A stretch of 64,000 nucleotides of DNA from Lactarius indigo (Eukaryota > Basidiomycota > Agaricomycetes > Russulales > Russulaceae): positions 868,001 through 932,000 of the forward strand of contig JAFKAC010000003.1 in NCBI GenBank assembly GCA_025766275.1, read 5' to 3'. The position numbers were made by a program, and so were the translations under genes. The notes beneath the pieces are model-generated. The model did not search any database. It saw nothing but the letters and a program-made list of their open reading frames with translations, and was not told the origin of the DNA. Positions 23,969 through 34,381 of this stretch are shown here, in pieces (position 1 is the stretch's first letter; each line of letters starts with the position of its first letter).

Positions 23969-26900
23969 ATGAGTCAGGCTCCCGCTTCCAGCTCGATGGG
24001 CCAGAGTACTCCACTGACGGACTCTTACAATTTCAAAGTCATCTTTGAAGCCGCCCTGGAGGCGTACAAGAAGAAGACCAAGCAAAGTCTCGAGGGCCAC
24101 GCTCTCCTCGCACAGCTCGATTCATGCGATTCTCCCGCCGCCATTCTAGACCTGCTTCGAGGCCAAGTCAACCCGAACTCCGATGAGGGTTTGAAAAAGT
24201 GGCTTAATCCAACGATTAGCGTTCTGTACGCGTTCTCTGAAACTCTTGGTGCGGCCGTCGGCTTGGTAAATATCGACGAATCTGTCCGTGATCTGGCTCT
24301 GATAGCAGTGCAACAGATATTCTCACCCGCAACAGTGATATTTGCGGGAATTGGTATCCTCCTCTTGGTAAGTGGCTTTGTTTATTGCTTTGTGCAGGCT
24401 CTGATGACATATAATGACAATAAGGCGGCTAAAGATCTGAATGAGGACCAAGGTACCCTCGTCGATATCTTCGAACAGATCGAAAACTTCTTCAGACGGC
24501 TTGAAATTTATACTAAGGTCCCGCCAACACCAGCAATGACGGACACAATGGTGAAGATAATGGTCGGGGTGATGGATATCCTTGCGATCGCGACGAAAGA
24601 GATCAAACAGAGTCGAGCAAGTGAGTCGAGCCTTCGCATTACGTTACTCTTGGCTGATATCGGTCCAGAAAGGTTTTTGAAGAAGCTGGCAGGACGGACG
24701 GATATGAAGGACGCACTAAAGAGACTGGACAAATTGACGAACGAAGAAGCTCGAATGGCGAATGCCCAGATCTTGGAGAACACCCACCTAATCGACGTCA
24801 AGTTGACGGGGGTCGAGACGCAAATGAAGAATGTCAGAGGTGAATTACAACGCGTCTGCAACAACGTAGACGACGAGAAGCGCTGCTGACTGTTGACCAT
24901 CTAACACGACTGCAGGGGACGAACTACGAGAGAGCCTAATAAAACGGCAATCTCCGCCAGATCCATCTATAAATCACAACATCGCATGCGATCGTCAACA
25001 CGAGGGAACAGCAGAGTGGTTCTTCCGACGAGACATCTTCGAGGAATGGAAGGTTACTGGTTCCCTGTTGTGGATCCACGGCAAACGTATGTTCCTTTTA
25101 CACTTGACCGCTTCTGCCATCTAATGGACACCTTGTTACACAGCGGGCTCTGGGAAGAGTGTCCTATGGTTAGTCCCTCCTCGAATCTGTATAGGAAACT
25201 GACGAACGTGGAGCAGCTCTGCCATCATCGAAAACATTTCAGTCCTGTGCAAGGGAGGATTGTCATCCATGGCATATTTTTATTTCGATTTTCGAGATAT
25301 CGACAAGCAATCTCTCAGCAAACTACTCCCCTCTCTTCTTGTTCAACTTTCTGCTCATTGTGATCCTCGTCGCAACATACTCTCCCGCCTCTATGAAGCA
25401 CATGGCAATAGCACGCGTCAGCCCAAGGATAGCGCATTGGTGCAATGCCTGAAGGAAATGCTTACTCTTCCCGACCAACGCCCGATTTATCTTATCTTGG
25501 ATGCTCTCGATGAATGTCCCAACACTTCTGTCCCGTCCGCCCGTAAACGGGTCCTTGATCTCGTGAAGGATCTCGTTGGCCTTCGGCTACCAAATCTCCA
25601 TATATGTGTGACCAGCCGTCCGGAGGTCGACATCAGGAATGCCATCGAGCCGCTCGCGTTTCATCCGGTTTCCCTTCACGACGAAAACGGGCAAAAGGAA
25701 GACATTGCCGCATATATCCGATCTGTCGTCTACTCTGACTCGGGTCCGGCGATGATCAGGTGGAGGGTGGAGGAGAAAGAACTTGTTATCGAGACACTGA
25801 CGGACAAGGCTGACGGAATGTGAGAGCACTTCAGGACGTTGATTGGTCTAGCTCACATCGTTTACTATATCAGGTTCCGATGGGTTTACTGTCAACTCGC
25901 AGTGCTGCAGAAGTGTCTTCGGCCGAGTCTCCGACAGACACTCGGTGAACTTCCGGGAACTCTGGACGAGACATACGAGCGCATATTGGATGAGATTGGG
26001 AAGCCCAACGGAGACCTTGCTCGTCAGATCTTACAATGCCTCGCTGTGGCGAGCCGACCACTTAGAGTTGAAGAACTTGGGGATATACTCGCGCTCGACT
26101 TCAAGGCGGCCAAAGGAAGAACACCAGAGCTTAACGAAGATTGGCGGTCGCAAGACCGGCAGCAAGACTTGCTGATCACTTGCTCTAGCTTGATCACCAT
26201 AGTTGATCACCATGGTGATCGGGTCGTGCAATTTTCGCACTTCTCGGTAAAAGAATTCTTGATGTCGGATCGCCTTGCCAAACCATCCAGGGACATTTCG
26301 AGCTTTCATATCCTTCCCAAGTCCGCACATACAATTCTCGTACAAGCATGCCTGGCAGTTCTACTCCACTTGGACCGCTCCATTCCTCTGCTCCAGTACG
26401 CCGCTCAGCACTGGGTAGGCCATGCTCAGTTCGAGAAGGTGTCGTCACGTGTTCAAGATGGGATGCAGCGCCTTTTCGACCCGTCTAAGCCACACTTCGC
26501 GGCGTGGCTCGATTTGCACGACATCGAATATTACGAATCCTGGCCTCTGAATTGTTCAAAACTTCAAGGGCTTCCACTATATTACGCTTCATTGTGCGGA
26601 TTTCATGACTTGGCAGAACATCTCGTCCTCAAGAATCCACTGGATGTGAACGCTAGGGTTGGTCAACACCGCAGTCCGCTGGCAGCGGCACTCCATAATC
26701 GACACGAGAGCATTGCTGAGCTATTATATCAGCATGGGGCAGATAAAGAGCTCGCAAGCCGCAATAACGAGACTTTATTATTTTATGGACATGCTGATGC
26801 CGTTCAATGGTTACTCGAGCATGGTGCAGATGTTAACCTTAGGCTCCAGAAAGACGACTATTGGTGGTATAAATACGGAAATGCTAAGCCCCTACGGAGT

Positions 26901-28106
26901 TACCTTGAGAGGTTCAGAAGAGGTGCCAACCCTGCGATTGACCACGGGGATTCTCCATTGCTTCTGGCATCGGGCCGTGATCACTTCGAGATTATGCGGC
27001 TATTAATTGACCGCAAGGCAGATGTAAACGCACGGGACAAATGCAATTTGACGCCGTTGCACCTAGCGTCATCCAATGGGAATGCAAAATCTGTGTCGCT
27101 ATTAATCCAACACGGGGCGGACCTAAATGCACGGGACGAGTGGAACCTGACGCCATTGCATCGAGCGTCATTCAACCGGAGCACCGAAGCCATGGGACTG
27201 TTAATCCAGCATGGGGCATATGTAAACGCCCGGGACATGGGAAACTCGACGCCATTACATCTGGCGTTGTCATATGTGAGTGCCGAATCTGTACAATTAT
27301 TCATCTAGTATGCGATTGACGTAGCCAGACAGGGCAGAGCTGACGCTGCGGAGGTATTAGTCCAGCACGGGGCAGATGTAAACGCACGGGACGAGAACGA
27401 CTGGACACCATTGCATCAGGCGGCGTCGTACTATTATGATCCCAAATCCGTGGAATTGTTAATCCGGCACGGGGGGGACGTAAATGCAAGGAACAACAGC
27501 AAACGGACGCCGTTGCATATAGCGTCGTCCTCGGGAGGAGCCAAAGTCATGCAGCTTTTAATCCAGCACGGGGCAGACGTGGCCGCACGTGACGAGGACG
27601 ACTCGCTGCCAATACACTTAAGCCGTAATGCCAATTCCCTACAGGTGTTAATCCAGCACGGGGCGGACGTGAATGCACGTGACAAGAACGGCTCGACGCC
27701 AATACACCTCGCGTCGGCAAGGTTTGATGTCTATTCCGTATGGGTGTTAATCCAGCACGGAGCGGACGTGACCTTGGACGTGAATGCACGGGATAAGGAC
27801 GGCTCGACGCTATTGCATCAAGTATCGACCAATGACTGTGCCGATCTCATACCGGTGTTAATCCAGCACGGGGCGGATATAAACGCACGGAACAAGCGTA
27901 ACTTGACGCCATTGCATCTGGCATTATCTCGACGGTTATGGGGAGTCAAGATCGGGATAGTGAGCCTTCTACTCGAGCATGGCGCGGATGCGGATGCAAA
28001 GGATGACATGGGCCAGACACCATACGAGATAGCGTTATCATCCCAGAGTATATCTGATGATATCACCCAGTTGATTTTAGACCATCGTAATCGTGGCAGA
28101 GAATGA
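23969..28106 (+). CDS. NLR/STAND protein 2: Goodbye domain - NACHT - ankyrin repeats
   Basis: Paralogue of the preceding gene in the same orientation, with the same domains. Start 23969 (MSQAPASSSMGQST); Goodbye domain from YNFKVIFEAALEAYKKK to EEARMANAQILENTH; Walker A again from three exons with a 25-nt P-loop exon (25144-25168); Walker B YLILDALDEC; VTSRPEVDIR; winged-helix-like ASRPLRVEELGDILALDF; ankyrin repeats to the stop at 28104-28106. Introns: 24266-24316, about 24366-24422, one ending at 24915, 25087-25143, 25169-25216, 25820-25873 and 27276-27332. About 1,245-1,260 residues. The intron ending at 24915 is odd: the donor aligned with NLR1 is GC and would leave only 34 nt, so a shifted donor at 24840 (76 nt, frame kept) is more likely; otherwise the gene is impaired. 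Confidence 0.85.
25144..25168 (+). other. 25-nt microexon encoding the Walker A core of NLR2
   Basis: Same sequence organisation as 19206-19230: flanked by introns 25087-25143 (57 nt) and 25169-25216 (48 nt), encoding GSGKSVL with split codons at both ends. Conservation in both paralogues shows that this structure predates the duplication. Confidence 0.85.
26540..28070 (+). repeat. Ankyrin-repeat coding array of NLR2
   Basis: From about 27000 the units are nearly uniform in nucleotide sequence: a block close to TTAATCCAGCACGGGGCGGA recurs at about 27105, 27200, 27357, 27460, 27557, 27647, 27747 and 27857. One unit near 27760-27785 carries a 12-nt insertion that repeats GACGTG (reads DVTLDVNARD). 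This similarity suggests recent unit duplication or gene conversion. Confidence 0.85.
27276..27332 (+). other. In-frame 57-nt intron-like segment in the NLR2 ankyrin array
   Basis: GTGAGT start, TTGAC branch-like site, AGACAG end, phase 0. Its reading frame has one TAG (27306-27308) in the place where repeats usually have CAG or AAG, followed by AIDVARQ. Removing it gives TPLHLALSY joined to GRADAAEVLVQHGADVNARD, exactly 33 residues from one TPLH to the next, the canonical ankyrin period. This strongly supports splicing. Confidence 0.85.
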
Positions 28107-29314
28107 AAATAGTGGCTCGTTACCCAAGGAATGTCGTACCTTAGCGGCGTCTACATTTCCCGTACAAATAGAGAGATTCAGAAATTGGCGACCATTGATA
28201 GGAACTTTCACCACGCAATGCAAATATATGGGTCACTACAGTACAGATCCCCACCAAGTACAATCGGAAAGTCGTAATACTGTACTCTCAGATGTGGGTG
28301 ATACGGCATTTCCCTTGCAAGTTTTATCAATTAGTATTGTATACTAAGGATAGGACTATGTGACAGCGAGGTACGATCTTGGTAAGACAGCGAGGGATCG
28401 AGGGCTCCTGGTGGGTGTCACTGACATCCGGCATGAGGTACTCCACCTCGTTCGCCCTCGACTGCGCCACGAGCAGACGTTCCAAGACTTGTTCATAACG
28501 ATCGGTTGGTACGGTCCATGTACCATTTCAGGAACTCGGCTTGCTGATGGGCAATCCGCCATCGCAACGTCTCGTTTGAATACGCAGGATCAAGAGCGCC
28601 GCCAGCGAAAACGATCAGACGTCGACAGTTGGGTTGCGGACAAAACACACACACCTCATAGCTCGATCCTTCCCGTATTATGAGGCTTTCCTGGCTTAGA
28701 GAACGCCGCGATGACCCTCCTTGGTTGGTCCTCGAACGCGATCCCTGCCGCGTTGCTGTTCCGCAGGTCGGCGAGCTGTCGCCTGCTCGGCGCCCCCGGG
28801 GAGTTCCCGTGCGTGGTGCAGCGCCAGGTCACCCACCTTCGTGTGCCACCCTGCACGCCGTCCATATCCTTGCGCGTGGTCATGTCAGTCAAGAAGGTGC
28901 GCAAAGGGTGTTTTTCCCGCTCGCGGACACCGAACGTCGGTGAGATGCGGGTACGCACTAGCATCAGGCGCGAGCTCGTCTGGGCGTGCCCGAGGTTGCA
29001 AGAAGCCCAGGACGACGTGTAGTCACGAAGCGGCGGCCCTATGTTTGAGCGCTTCGCACCTGGAAAGGCTCTATTTAGAACGGCGGTGTTGTGGGACACC
29101 GCCGAAACTGCGTATTGAAGAGCATGACGTCGAACTTGAAACGCACGGAGGTCCGGAGTGGCTGTGAAGAAGATTCCCACGATTGTTCGCCCTATTAGCG
29201 ACAAGGTCACGGCACAGCCATCATCTCTGAGTGCGCCCTTTTCATCCCTCCACTTTTTTAGTTCGTCTCCATCGGTCTTTGCTTAAAAAACTCCTCCAGG
29301 ATATAATTTTTCCG
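28107..29314. other. Decayed stretch homologous to the region after NLR1
   Basis: Second copy of the sequence following NLR1. A minus-strand frame near 28380-28520 reads RYEQVLERLLVAQ and later EYLMPD, with a related but differently broken version near 22830-22950. Further on (28660-29200) minus-strand frames are open but GC-biased and unrecognised. Interpreted as a duplicated gene remnant; it may also include the promoter of the PalI-like gene. Confidence 0.5.
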
Positions 29315-31096
29315 ATGAAGCCCGCCACGCCAGGCTTCCTCGTAACATTGACCGCTACAATCCTCCTCGCCGTCGTCTCCTTTTCCGTCCCGTGGTTCAA
29401 GTCTATATACTTCCTCAAGGCCTCCCTTGCCGTAGAAGGGATCAATGGCTCCATCACTTTCGGCGTGCTTGGATATTGCCTCGAGCTGAGCAATGGTACT
29501 ACTTGTTCGAAGGCTTCAGTGGGCTACAAACTCGGTGCGAACCTGCATTTATTATCATTGTCGTCTCGACTGATCCCCCTATCAAAGATATCAACAAACT
29601 TGTGGGAAATAAAACCAACATTGATATTCCTGAAGTCATCGTCAAATGGATCACGTATGCTCTTGTTTTACATATCGTTGCCCTCATCCTGGCCGCCATC
29701 TCCTCTGTTTTCGGTCTCCTCGCGCATGTTCGAGAATTCTCCATGACCTGCTTCTCCTCCTGCACCTCCGGTGTCGGCGCGGCCATCACACTACTTGCAT
29801 TCATTTTCGATCTTGCTTTTTTCTTCCTAGCGAAGTCCCGTCTCAACTCCGTCAAGGGTGGCAAGGCGACCATTGGGAACGCGATCTGGCTCACCCTCAC
29901 TGCTTGGATTCTCCTATTCTTTTCCGGGTGTTTCTACGGTCTCGGCCGCTGCTGCATCCGCCGTCGCCCACGCGATATGGCACGCTCCGATCGGGAAGGT
30001 GGCGGATGGGTCCCGGCCCAACCTACCGGGCAAACATACGAGGAACAAATGCGGCTCGACGCAGTCAAGGCCGAAGCTGATCGCAAGGCCCGGCTGAAGC
30101 AAGGCGAGCTTGGTTTGCCCGCCTTCCCGGAGTACGACCCGACACAGCCTCTCACCGGTGACGCCGAGCACGATACACAGCCAGCTCTTCCGTACCGTGA
30201 TGCTGGCTACGCCGCAGCACCAGTCGGCACACGCGCAGTCGACGAATATTATAACTCGACAGGAAATAACGCGTACCCGCCAAGGAGGCAGCCGACAGCG
30301 TCATCCGGTCGTACTGGCAATATCCATTCACAGCAAACCTCGGCTTATGCGCCATCCGTTTATGCCGGTGCTACTGCCGTGAGCACGGGTCCCGCAGTCA
30401 CTAGTGGATACCTCAATGCAGACAACACTGGATATCAACATGGACAATACCCAAGCCAGGCAAGCGCGAGATACGGACATGAATTGTCTGCTAGCAACGT
30501 CGGGCGTAGACAGACCGGCAGTAGTGTCGATTATGGTCAAAGTACATACTCTCCGTGTAGGTCTTCTTACTTTGATCTTCTCTCATGTGATGGACTAAGA
30601 TCGTTGCTCAGACGACGCTCTACCTTCTCGGGGTGCGCCAGACAACTCCGGTACGGATCCCTTCCAGGCGTACACCCCACAAACCTTTAATCTCGACACG
30701 TACAATGCCACTGGGCATATATCTCAACCCTCTGCGCATTCACAACCTTACACCACCTCACCACCAGAGCCAACTACGTCATACTATACCCCGCAAACCC
30801 AGGCGGCCGTGCCACCGTCCCGTTCTTACACACTCGGTGGCGGTGGCTATGGCAACAGCACCGTGCCTGCGCTGCACGAGCCTGAGCCAAGTCCAGGTTT
30901 CCTGCCGTACCCAGGTAGCGAACCTACAAGCGCCGGGAGTGCGTATTCGGGCTTAGAGAGCCCAACGGGCCCACGGGGACCCCGCGAACCCGTGGCTGGG
31001 AGGGTGCAGAGTCCTGTCGCGTACGACGATAACCCTCCGACGTACGATGACGGGATGCACACAGGGGCAAGCTACGTGGTATCTGGCAAGCGATAG
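29315..31096 (+). CDS. PalI/RIM9-like (SUR7/PalI family) four-TM membrane protein
   Basis: PalI/Rim9 assists the plasma-membrane pH sensor of the Pal/Rim alkaline-response pathway. The start at 29315 (MKPATPGFLVTLTATILL) puts the first membrane helix at once. An extracellular loop follows with cysteines (GYCLELSNGTTCSKASVGYKL), then a 55-nt intron (donor GTGCGA, branch CTGAT) joining to DINKLVGNKTNIDIP. Three further helices follow: ITYALVLHIVALILAAI, VGAAITLLAFIFDLAFFFL and AIWLTLTAWILLFFSGCFYGLG, then an Arg-rich stop-transfer (RCCIRRRPRD). The long C-terminal tail (over 300 residues) is Tyr/Pro/Ser/Gln-rich and disordered and contains one intron (about 30557-30611). Stop 31094-31096 after SGKR. 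The PalI assignment rests on topology, the GYC...CS pattern and the long tail. Confidence 0.8.
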
Positions 31097-31362
31097 ATAG
31101 ACAGGAGACCATGGACGTTCTCTGTCTGATTCTGTTCGTTCCAATCTCCTCAGACGATGTTATTTATATTGCTTCTCCACCCTATCTATGATTTGCCACG
31201 AGTTGCTACGATCTAGTATATCAGGCATGGTAGAGTATGACTGGCCAGGCCTTTGTTGCATCGGACTGCTGTAGGTCTAGGAACGAAGCGTCTCATACAA
31301 TACCCGAAACCATATCCTGTGAGGCACGTGGGTGACTTCTTTCTTTTTTTCAGCACCGACTT

Positions 31363-32958
31363 TCAGATCTCATCATGAACACGCGGCTTCTGTTTGTTTT
31401 GTGGAGACTTGGGTTCACGCTCGTCTCGTGGCTTCGGGGGCTCAGCCGAGACGAAGAGAGAGAGAAAGTCGTGCACGATATCAGCGGCCGCAATACTCGT
31501 GATGTCTGCATGGTCGTATGCAGGTGCAACTTCGACAACGTCCGCGCCGCTGAAGAAAGAGGCGAGTATCGAGTTAGAGAGCTCGGGCAGCCCAAATGTA
31601 AAACGTACACGAAGTTGAGGCCTGCAAGGCCCCGGATGATACGCTTGACCTCACGCGTCGTCCAGCCACCCGCCTCTGGCGTTCCAGCTACGAGGGACTC
31701 GGTTAGAGGTCAGGGAGGCGATCTTTGTTTTGCTTACTAGCTGGTGCTAAACCCGGGTCTACGAACAGGTAATAAGAACTCGGGTACTCAAGTCAAGGTA
31801 AGGCATGCATACCGATAACGTCGATGTCGAGGCTGGTAAGGAGGGCCACTGTCAGTGTGCGCAATCAAGAAAATCGCCGATCTTTACCTAAGGTATACTG
31901 GGCTGTCCCCGATGCGCTCGCGAATGAGGCGAATCACCTCATTGATGCCAATATCGTCGATGTCGTCCGTCGAAACGATCTTGAAGCCGACAGTCTCTTC
32001 GTCTCTAGTTAAATCGGCCTCGTCCTGTTGGTCATTGGGTTACGCGTGGACTCATAACACGCTTGCGGGCAGGTTTGGACGCACATCCATCTTGCATCGG
32101 ATACCTGCATGCACGCTCGTGTTCGACAAGAGCCCCTCTTCGTGCGCGATGTAGAAGAAACTGCCGTGCGTAATCCGCGCTTGAGCGGTCGGTGACGGTA
32201 AATCCCATGTATCGAGATGTGCGTCAAAGTGAATGACCGAAACGGGCCCGTAGACCTTGTTTAGCGAACGGAGAATGGGGAGGACGATCGTGTGGTCACC
32301 GCCAAGGCTAACGTAGCGATAAGAAATGAACCAAATGGGGAGGAAGAGAGGAGACGTACGTGACGATTTTTGGGTGCTCTTTGTGGTCGTTGGCGAATGG
32401 ACGCGTAGAGCCTACCATGGCCTCCGTATCGGTGCGGGCTACCTCACGCTGCAAGAGCGTAGAATAGGCGACCTCCATCTGATCGATCGCCAAAGCGTTG
32501 TCGAACGGGTTGACTGGGACCTAAAGGGATCGCGCAAGCGTATCAGCAATGTTTCGTTGGAGAAGCGGCACGCATACATCGCCACAATCAATGATCTTGA
32601 GACCCTGTCGGTACGGATCGAGTCCCCAGGACAGTGACCACGCACGCTGGCCGTGAATGCGACGGCTGCCGACGCGAATGCCTGTCGGACCGAAACGGGC
32701 TCCCGGTCGGTACGTCACTGAGGTGTCGAATGGCATTCCGAGCACCGCGACGTCGAAGACGGGCGATACGTCCTCGAGACAGCGATGATACGGGAGATGC
32801 GAGAATGCGAGGGGACCCGAGAAGGTTAGGTCATCTTGAGAGCCATACTTCTCGCTCCATGATTTGGATGAGTCGCTGAGGACGGATTGCGTGTGAGCGC
32901 TGGCATGCAGAGCTTGCACGATCCCCAAAAATACGGCGTTTGAGAAGGGGAGTCTCAT
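31363..32958 (-). CDS. Agmatinase-family ureohydrolase with signal peptide
   Basis: Manganese hydrolase of the arginase superfamily; agmatinases release urea from guanidino compounds. Start 32958 (MRLPFSNAVFLGIVQALHASA) gives a hydrophobic signal-like N-terminus, as in many fungal secreted or vacuolar members. Core motifs: LGMPFDTSVTYRPGARFGP, GGDHTIVLPIL, the metal motif [47 protein letters not shown] and VEVAPAYDHADIT. The stop at 31363-31365 ends a basic tail. An apparent TAG at 32521 lies in a 57-nt intron (donor GTATGC) that joins IIDCGD to VPVNPFDNALAIDQ. The metal-site strand is split over several introns, including a 21-nt exon at 31738-31758. Starts only 98 bp from the RPAC1 gene on the opposite strand. 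The exact substrate is not knowable from this. Confidence 0.9.
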
Positions 32959-33056
32959 GGGAGCAGACAAGAGGAGATAAGTGGGGAAGGCATAACGGTA
33001 TGATAATGATCGAGTGGTGAGAATTGATCTGACTCATCATCATCCTCAGACCAAAC
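32959..33056. promoter_or_regulatory. 98-bp bidirectional promoter region (agmatinase / RPAC1)
   Basis: Start codons of the minus-strand ureohydrolase (32958) and plus-strand RPAC1 (33057) are separated by only 98 bp, so 5' leaders and promoters must overlap. It contains repeated ATGATAATGATC- and TCATCATCATCC-like trinucleotide stretches. Function is inferred from geometry only. Confidence 0.55.
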
Positions 33057-34381
33057 ATGGCACAGGCTTCGACATCCACTTCGAAGTACAACCCAAGACT
33101 ACACGTAGGCTTATCAGAAGAGCGCGTCACAGATGTCTCTAGTACAGATTTTCCTGGCCATTACCCAGAGGAGGATCACTCCTGGGATCTCAAAAAGTTT
33201 GTCAAGGTGCGTAAAGACTATTCGTATCGTCCACGCCATTTAACTCATGGCGTGCACAGGAACTACACGTAAAGATACAAAAACTCTCTGCGCGATCCGT
33301 TGAGTTCGATCTTGTGGGTGTTGACGCTTCGATTGCGAACGCACTGCGACGAATACTTATCGCAGAGGTATGCACCATAATAATGTTCAAATTACCTCGA
33401 AGCGTTGTTGAGGTCAAACGCAGGTCCCAGCAGTCGCGATAGAGTATGTATACGTATGGAACAATACATCCGTCATGGTGGACGAGGTGTTCTCGCATCG
33501 CCTCGGGATGATCCCCTTGAACGTCGACCCCGCCCTACTCGAGATGAAAGAAAGCACCCACGACCAGGCAACAGACAGAAATACGATTGTCTTCAAGCTG
33601 CAGGTAGAATGCACGCGTAACACCGCTGCCCCGAGAGACAGCACAGATCCCGCTGTCCTGTATAACAACTCAGAGGTGCTGGCGCGTCATCTCGAGTGGG
33701 TCCCGCAGGGCGAGCAAGCAGAAGTTTTCGCTGCGCGCCCACCAGCGCCCACGATCCCAGACATAGTCCTCATGAAACTCCGTCCGGGCCAGGTGATGGA
33801 GATGGAGGTGCATGCAGTCAAGGGTGTAAGCAGGGATCACTCAAAATTTAGTCCAGTCGGTGCGTACTCTTCTTTTGTCAATTCTTTCGTCGTCCCTTCT
33901 TAAGTCGCTGTGCGGTACAGCGACAGCAAGTTATCGGTCATTACCGCACATCATTTTGGACGACGAGAATCCCGTACCACCTCACCTTGCGACACGTTTC
34001 CGGGACTGCTTCTCTCCAGGCGTGATCAAAGTGGACCCCCGCACCAAAAAAGTCTCGGTCGACCCTCGCGGTGTACGTGGCGAAACGATGAGTCGAGAAG
34101 TGTTGCGCCATCCCGACTTGGCCGAGTATGTCAAGCTCGCGCGTGTACGGAATCATTTCATATGTACGCCCTCTTTACTTGAACGGAGAACGCGAATGCA
34201 CTGACGCACGCCACCGGGATTGGCAGTCAACGTCGAGTCAGAGGGGCCGTATGAGCCACAACGCCTTCCGCTCGAAGCTATTCGAGTGATGAGGGAAAAA
34301 ATCTCGGCGTTAAAAAGTGCTGCTGAAGCGCTCCGTATTCCGGGTGATCCAGAAGGGGATATACAAATGGCAGAACTGTAA
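33057..34381 (+). CDS. RPC40: RNA polymerase I and III shared subunit RPAC1 (AC40)
   Basis: Alpha-like subunit that pairs with AC19 in assembly of Pol I and Pol III in the nucleus. Start 33057 (MAQASTSTSKYNPRLHVGL). The alpha-like N-terminal signature is [39 protein letters not shown] (split by introns), followed by DEVFSHRLGMIPL, a 2Fe2S-less insertion domain, IVLMKLRPGQVMEMEVHAVKG, SKFSPVATASYR, and the C-terminal dimerisation part (VKLARVRNHFI-FNVESEGPYEP, AIRVMREKISALKS). Stop 34379-34381 after QMAEL. At least four introns. About 350 residues, normal for the family. Confidence 0.94.

Noticed and set aside
32521..32523. Nonsense codon breaking the agmatinase-like gene
   Set aside because: It lies in a 57-nt intron with donor GTATGC; joining IIDCGD to VPVNPFDN gives the expected family sequence.
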